DNA from: Roseimicrobium gellanilyticum
GTDB taxonomy: Bacteria; Verrucomicrobiota; Verrucomicrobiia; Verrucomicrobiales; Verrucomicrobiaceae
Assembly (NCBI RefSeq): GCF_003315205.1
Contig: NZ_QNRR01000004.1
Coordinates: 62,001 to 126,000, forward strand
Direction of reading: 5' to 3'
DNA length: 64,000 nt
The notes under the pieces are model-generated. The model saw only the letters and a list, made by a program, of their open reading frames with translations, searched no databases and was not told the origin of the DNA. Each line of letters begins with the position of its first letter. Positions within the stretch are counted from its first letter, which is position 1. The position numbers and the translations under genes were made by a program. This document shows, in pieces, positions 60,139 through 64,000 of this stretch.

Positions 60139-62637
60139 ATGAATTCAATATCGCCTCTGCTTTCAAGTGTATTTCAGGGCGGGAATGCCGCCACAGCACG
60201 TCTCAGCGAGACCTTCGATCGAAAGGCTGCGGCCATTTCGGCAGGCAGCAATTGGAGGGATTCGATTGTTGATCTGGCGAAACTCATCGGCATGAACGGC
60301 GATCTGGCCAGCCGGAGGCGGCTCGCGACAGAGCTCGAGTTTTTCGGCGACTTCAATGACACGGCCATGATGAATATCTTCCTCCACAATCGCATCATCC
60401 TGACGATCGTGGAGAATCACGCCGTCGATATTGCCTCGAAGCTCGACCAGCTTGTGGGCGATCGCGCTGCCGAGCTGGACTGGCGGGACTCCGTGGTTGA
60501 TCTGATGACCCTCTTCGGGTTGCACAACAGTGTTGCCAGTCGCGAACAGCTGGCCACGAAGCTCGGCTACACCGGCGAGCTTGGCACCTCAGGCACGATG
60601 AACATGTGGCTGCACGAGCGCCTGATCATCTTGATTGTGGATCGGGGAGGCACACTTCCTGACGAACTTGCGCCGAAATCACAGCGAACGCCGAAGCAAA
60701 GGGTGGAATCGCTCTGCAGAACCCTGAAGACCAAGGATACACTCGTGCCAGCGCTCGTGGCCATCTGGGAGCGACGCAAGTCTGGGAAACCCTTCCGGAA
60801 CGACTTTGAAAATCGCCTTTATGGCATCTTCAACAGCCTCAGCACCGAGGAGCAAGAGGGACTGGGACGTGCCTTCGATGGCTTCACCGCATTTCGCAGG
60901 AACGGGCAGGGTGAATGTCTGTTCTCCAACCACCTGGCCGATGCGGTGCGAGACGAACCACCTGAGAACAATGACTTCGCAGCGGCGCTCCTCGGTCAGG
61001 GACTTGCGCTCTCAATCAGGCAGGACTTTCTCCATGCAGCTGGCAAACCGGGCCCGGGTCAGGTGCGTCCCTGGCGAAAGGGCAGCAGCACTTTTGAGGG
61101 TGGGGCGGGACCAGAGGGACCCTGGCCATGGCTCACGAGCCTCAGTTTCGGACCACCCGACACACCGTACTGGTTCGGCAACCTCCAAAGCGTCAGACCA
61201 GTCCCGCCTGCATCAGCTCATGCATGGGCGGAGCATCAATTCGAGAAAGTCTGCAGCTTCACTCCTCTACCAACCGGGGGCTTCGACCAGCACTGCGTCC
61301 GGAAGGTCCTGAACTCGCCGCCACCGTCGGGCGGCATGCAATTGCCGCCCTCACTGGAGTGTGAAGGCGGAGTGCACTACACGATGCCTCGAAACGAATG
61401 TCTTCGCATACCTGCGCGGCAGGCTGGCAATACGATATGGCTTCGTGGCTTCAATTTCATCGCGACCCATGTCAACGTGCATTTCCAGTCCATGGAAGTC
61501 CCCGCACGGAGGGGCTTCATCGAGGATTGCCTCGTCTTCGGTGACAATAAAACCCCGGTGAGGAACGAGCAGGGCAAGGCGATTGTTGACATGCGGGTGA
61601 AGGATGACGTTGCGGTGCAACTCCCGATGAGATTCCAATCTCCGGACGGAACAGAGTCGCCATTTCCTCCGGGCCTTTACGAGATCTGGATCAGCGTGGG
61701 AGAGCTTCCATCAAACCGGCTCGTGCTGCGCATCGAACCGGATGAGAATACGCAATTCGATTTGGAGTGCGAAGGGGGGCGATGCATCAAGGAGACTCCG
61801 GGCCTCGGCGACGATGAGGTTTCGTGGACGGCCTTTGTCGGTCATCTGGTCCCCAATCACGAGAATACAGGCAGGACTCGTGCCAAGACTGTGAAGGTGC
61901 AAATTGACCGCGAGCCTTGGAAGGACATCGACGACGACGGCGACAACAACGGGGAGGTGCACAGCCCGACCAAGTTCTTTCCGACCGATGCCGATCTGGC
62001 CGGCGGCGGCCCGGCTGGGTTCCTGGCCGGAGGCGTCAGGGTCATCTCGATCGTCGGCTTCGAAGTCGACTCCGCAGTCGCCGCGGAAAAGCAGATTCAC
62101 GGTTTTTCCGACGCATTTACAAAGGTGCTGACGGAATTGGCGAATTCATCCATCTCCTCGCTTGAGGGTGACACGGACGGCGTAAACTTTCTTGGCGTTG
62201 TGGAGAAGTTCGTGGAGACGGCCGCAGGAGGTCCCGGGGTCGTAGGTGCTGCGTCCCTACTGGCTACGGGACACTACATGATGGCGGCCATGGCTGCCGC
62301 GATCGTCGCCAGCGCTGCCTCCCTTTGGGCAGTGTGGGCGCCCGCAGACCTGATCGCGCTGGATATCTTCGCTCTCAACGCCAGGGAATGCTGGGACAGA
62401 ACTGATGCTGACAAGCCTCTACCGCCCGATATGGCCCGTCAGTTCCGCAATGAGTTCGACGATACCGACGTGCTCGTGACGGTGCTTGAACGGCAGCTAC
62501 CGAAGACCCCACAGAGCGAGAGTATTGGGCCAGTAGCGATATGGAAGCATGAGGTCCAATACAGAACCCAGCACGACGGCGACGAATTCTCCAATTATCT
62601 CCTGCGGTTCAAGCTCACGCGCCGCGTGATTGTGTAG
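60139..62637 (+). CDS. Large protein with two tandem DUF3597-like modules
   Basis: The product is 832 residues from the ATG at 60139, chosen because GGAGGG (60129-60134) lies 4 bases before it; earlier ATGs at 60088 and 60127 have no such site. Residues about 38-96 and 114-172 are repeats of one module (NWRDSIVDLAKLIGMNGDL; DWRDSVVDLMTLFGLHNSV), each ending in a MNIFLH or MNMWLH helix, as in DUF3597. The middle resembles an IPT-like beta module (NTIWLRGFNFIATHVNVHF). Near 597-606 an acidic loop DIDDDGDNNG is reminiscent of calcium-binding repeats. A hydrophobic stretch (MMAAMAAAIVASAASLWAVW) lies near 712. No signal peptide. I cannot give a function; DUF3597 proteins are themselves uncharacterised. 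Confidence 0.8.
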   Translation: MNSISPLLSSVFQGGNAATARLSETFDRKAAAISAGSNWRDSIVDLAKLIGMNGDLASRRRLATELEFFGDFNDTAMMNIFLHNRIILTIVENHAVDIASKLDQLVGDRAAELDWRDSVVDLMTLFGLHNSVASREQLATKLGYTGELGTSGTMNMWLHERLIILIVDRGGTLPDELAPKSQRTPKQRVESLCRTLKTKDTLVPALVAIWERRKSGKPFRNDFENRLYGIFNSLSTEEQEGLGRAFDGFTAFRRNGQGECLFSNHLADAVRDEPPENNDFAAALLGQGLALSIRQDFLHAAGKPGPGQVRPWRKGSSTFEGGAGPEGPWPWLTSLSFGPPDTPYWFGNLQSVRPVPPASAHAWAEHQFEKVCSFTPLPTGGFDQHCVRKVLNSPPPSGGMQLPPSLECEGGVHYTMPRNECLRIPARQAGNTIWLRGFNFIATHVNVHFQSMEVPARRGFIEDCLVFGDNKTPVRNEQGKAIVDMRVKDDVAVQLPMRFQSPDGTESPFPPGLYEIWISVGELPSNRLVLRIEPDENTQFDLECEGGRCIKETPGLGDDEVSWTAFVGHLVPNHENTGRTRAKTVKVQIDREPWKDIDDDGDNNGEVHSPTKFFPTDADLAGGGPAGFLAGGVRVISIVGFEVDSAVAAEKQIHGFSDAFTKVLTELANSSISSLEGDTDGVNFLGVVEKFVETAAGGPGVVGAASLLATGHYMMAAMAAAIVASAASLWAVWAPADLIALDIFALNARECWDRTDADKPLPPDMARQFRNEFDDTDVLVTVLERQLPKTPQSESIGPVAIWKHEVQYRTQHDGDEFSNYLLRFKLTRRVIV

Positions 62638-62701
62638 CACGAGCATTGAGGCAAGCCGATCCGAAGTCCACGAATGCCACGGATACATCCGTGTTCGTGG
62701 A

Positions 62702-63046
62702 CTATTTGCCGGGACGCACCAGCGTCGGAAACTGCGGCTGCACCGGCACAAAGCGCAATCCTGGATCACGTTGCGGCATCTTTGCCTTTGGTGACGCAGA
62801 CGGAGTCTTCGTCGGCATGGGGAACTGGGAGGCGTACGGCGAATGCACCCAGCCGGAGAGACGGACACCTCCGGGAGTGACTGCGTGATAGGTGCCTGGA
62901 GGAAGTATGGCGGCGCTCGTACCCTGGGGCGTGGTGGGAACGGGAGTCACGTATGCATCCACCGGCTCAGCGGCCATGCTGGCTCTGATGGAAATCACGA
63001 CAGCCGTCATGAAAACGGCGAGGCCAATGAAGGAAACGAGCTTCAT
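62702..63046 (-). CDS. Small exported or membrane-anchored hypothetical protein
   Basis: The product is 114 residues from the ATG at 63046, with AAAGGA about 6 bases upstream. A hydrophobic N-terminus (VSFIGLAVFMTAVVISIRAS) ends at SMA-AEP, which could be a cleavable signal. The mature part is Pro/Thr-rich (YVTPVPTTPQGTSAAILPPG) and has no known domain. Its coding sequence converges with the DUF3597-like gene. Function unknown. Confidence 0.6.
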   Translation of the reverse strand: MKLVSFIGLAVFMTAVVISIRASMAAEPVDAYVTPVPTTPQGTSAAILPPGTYHAVTPGGVRLSGWVHSPYASQFPMPTKTPSASPKAKMPQRDPGLRFVPVQPQFPTLVRPGK

Positions 63047-63112
63047 GACAGTCCTTTCTTTGGTGAAGATGATCCTACCAAAAGAAAGGACGTCTGACGA
63101 TGCTTTTCCTTG

Positions 63113-64000
63113 TTACTTTTGCGTAGATTCTTTCTCACCCATCCAGCCCATGCTGGTCATCCACTCGCCCACGCGCACGAGCCACTGGTCCACGGGTTCG
63201 TTCTTGGTCTTCATGCCGAAGCCGTGGCCGCCCTTGGTGTAGATGTGGAGTTCGGCGGGGAGGTCGAGCTTCTTGTACTCGAGGTAGAGCAGGGCGCTGG
63301 CGCTGGCGCTGGTAGCGCCCTTGTCATCGTGGGCGTGAATCAGGCACATGGGAGGGGACTTCTTGGTGACGGCGATCTCGGGGAGGAGCTTGAAGGTTTC
63401 CTCCTTGGTCACGAGGTAGGCCGGATACACGGGGATGGAAAAATTCGGGGTGACATCTTCTTTGTCCAGCGCGGGGTCCTGCGTGTAGGTGCGTTCGTTG
63501 GGATGCAGGGTGGTCATCACGGTGAGGTGGCCGCCCGCGGAGAAGCCGAGGATGCCGATGCGCTCAGGGTTGATGCTCCACTCGGCGGCACGATGGCGGA
63601 TGATGCCCATGGCGCGTTGCGCGTCCTGCAGGGGGTATTTGCTGGGATCCTGCGGGTCACGGCGCGGCACGCGATACTTCAGCAGGATGGCGGTGACGCC
63701 TTTCTTCACGAAGAAATCGCACACCATGGTGCCTTCATGCTCGCTGGCGAGGATGTTGTAGCCACCGCCAGGACATACCAGGACGGCCGTGCCATTTGGC
63801 TTCTCCGGACGGTAGACGGTGATGGTGGGATCTGACACATGGCTGGTGCGCTCGATGCCGTCCTGCTTCTTCTCGGACTTTTCAGGTTCGGCCTTGAATC
63901 CGGCAGGTTCTTCTGCGCCCTTGGGCCACAGTTTCACGATGATGGGATCAGCGGCGTGAGCGGAGACCACGGAGGCCAGCGCAAAGGCGAGGAGTGAGGA
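63113..64000 (-). CDS. Exported alpha/beta hydrolase (esterase/lipase-like), 5' end outside window
   Basis: The frame is open to the right edge, so the start is beyond the window; the GTG at 63970 lies inside the signal peptide (LLAFALASVVSAHAA-DP). Mature part: HGGG-like oxyanion segment LVCPGGGYNILASEHEG, nucleophile elbow GILGFSAGGHLTV, a later Asp in LIHAHDDKG and catalytic His in YTKGGHGFGMKTK. This is the BD-FAE/esterase-type arrangement that PVC bacteria use for secreted carbohydrate esterases. The substrate is unknown but may be an acylated sugar, in line with the sulfatases nearby. Confidence 0.92.
   Translation of the reverse strand, partial: SSLLAFALASVVSAHAADPIIVKLWPKGAEEPAGFKAEPEKSEKKQDGIERTSHVSDPTITVYRPEKPNGTAVLVCPGGGYNILASEHEGTMVCDFFVKKGVTAILLKYRVPRRDPQDPSKYPLQDAQRAMGIIRHRAAEWSINPERIGILGFSAGGHLTVMTTLHPNERTYTQDPALDKEDVTPNFSIPVYPAYLVTKEETFKLLPEIAVTKKSPPMCLIHAHDDKGATSASASALLYLEYKKLDLPAELHIYTKGGHGFGMKTKNEPVDQWLVRVGEWMTSMGWMGEKESTQK

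Overview
The window is a chromosomal segment of about 60 % G+C from a Gram-negative bacterium, most likely a member of the Verrucomicrobiota (PVC group). This placement is inferred from gene content: a PVC-type CxxCH cytochrome tail, a PSCyt1/SHD1-type cytochrome, a Tat-exported Gfo/Idh/MocA oxidoreductase, two secreted sulfatases, an HTTM gene pair, a neutral-ceramidase-like enzyme, and many long palindromic intergenic repeats. No rRNA, tRNA, prophage, transposase or CRISPR array was recognised. Both edges cut genes (a cytochrome domain at the left, an alpha/beta hydrolase at the right).

Layout. 1-8.8 kb: partial cytochrome, exported oxidoreductase, a small lipoprotein, pheT, an HTTM pair, and an autotransporter-like barrel protein with a Phe-Gly-Gln repeat passenger. 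8.9-11.3 kb: a four-domain fusion (DUF616-like glycosyltransferase, PhyH-type dioxygenase, two cupins). 11.3-14.2 kb: a coiled-coil protein, pheS, a GNAT enzyme, rplT and rpmI; pheS and pheT are about 7 kb apart and infC is not adjacent. 14.4-20.3 kb: a compact five-gene minus-strand operon that I consider the most interesting part of the window. It encodes an EssC-like membrane FtsK/SpoIIIE ATPase, two WXG100-like helical proteins, an HNH-nuclease/coiled-coil protein and a third WND-motif protein, and resembles a minimal type-VII-like export or nuclease-delivery system. 20.6-27.4 kb: ceramidase-like enzyme, VOC protein, then a salt/pH-stress module (hpf, nhaA fused to a DsbA-like domain, tandem usp, and a divergent nhaR with two inverted repeats in front of it).

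27.4-38.1 kb: a sulfatase with C-terminal HEAT-like repeats, an MBL-fold hydrolase, small unknowns, a MetE-C-type methyltransferase behind a SIS-domain protein, PSCyt1/SHD1 cytochrome, VC0807-family membrane protein, a secreted protein and tpiA. 38.2-49.7 kb: pgk, dnaE, argA, a TIM-barrel isomerase, membrane and hypothetical proteins, and two divergent DUF3592 proteins. 49.9-51.7 kb: rpmJ-rpsM-rpsK-rpsD, closed by a strong terminator with no rpoA or rplQ behind it; S11 carries an unusual Ala/Pro-rich N-terminal extension. 51.8-57.7 kb: two paralogous TetR regulators with palindromic operators followed by an RND efflux adaptor and pump. 58.0-64.0 kb: a second sulfatase, an 832-residue protein with tandem DUF3597-like modules, a small secreted protein and the partial hydrolase.

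Intergenic space is dominated by palindromic, transposase-free repeats: family R1 (four copies, about 235-250 bp, made of small hairpins with covarying stems), family R2 (two copies, hairpins with GAA/TTC triloops, plus a related stretch beside copy B), and two single-copy elements of the same architecture (R3, R4). Functions are assigned by reading the sequence and recalling family signatures; no database search was run.
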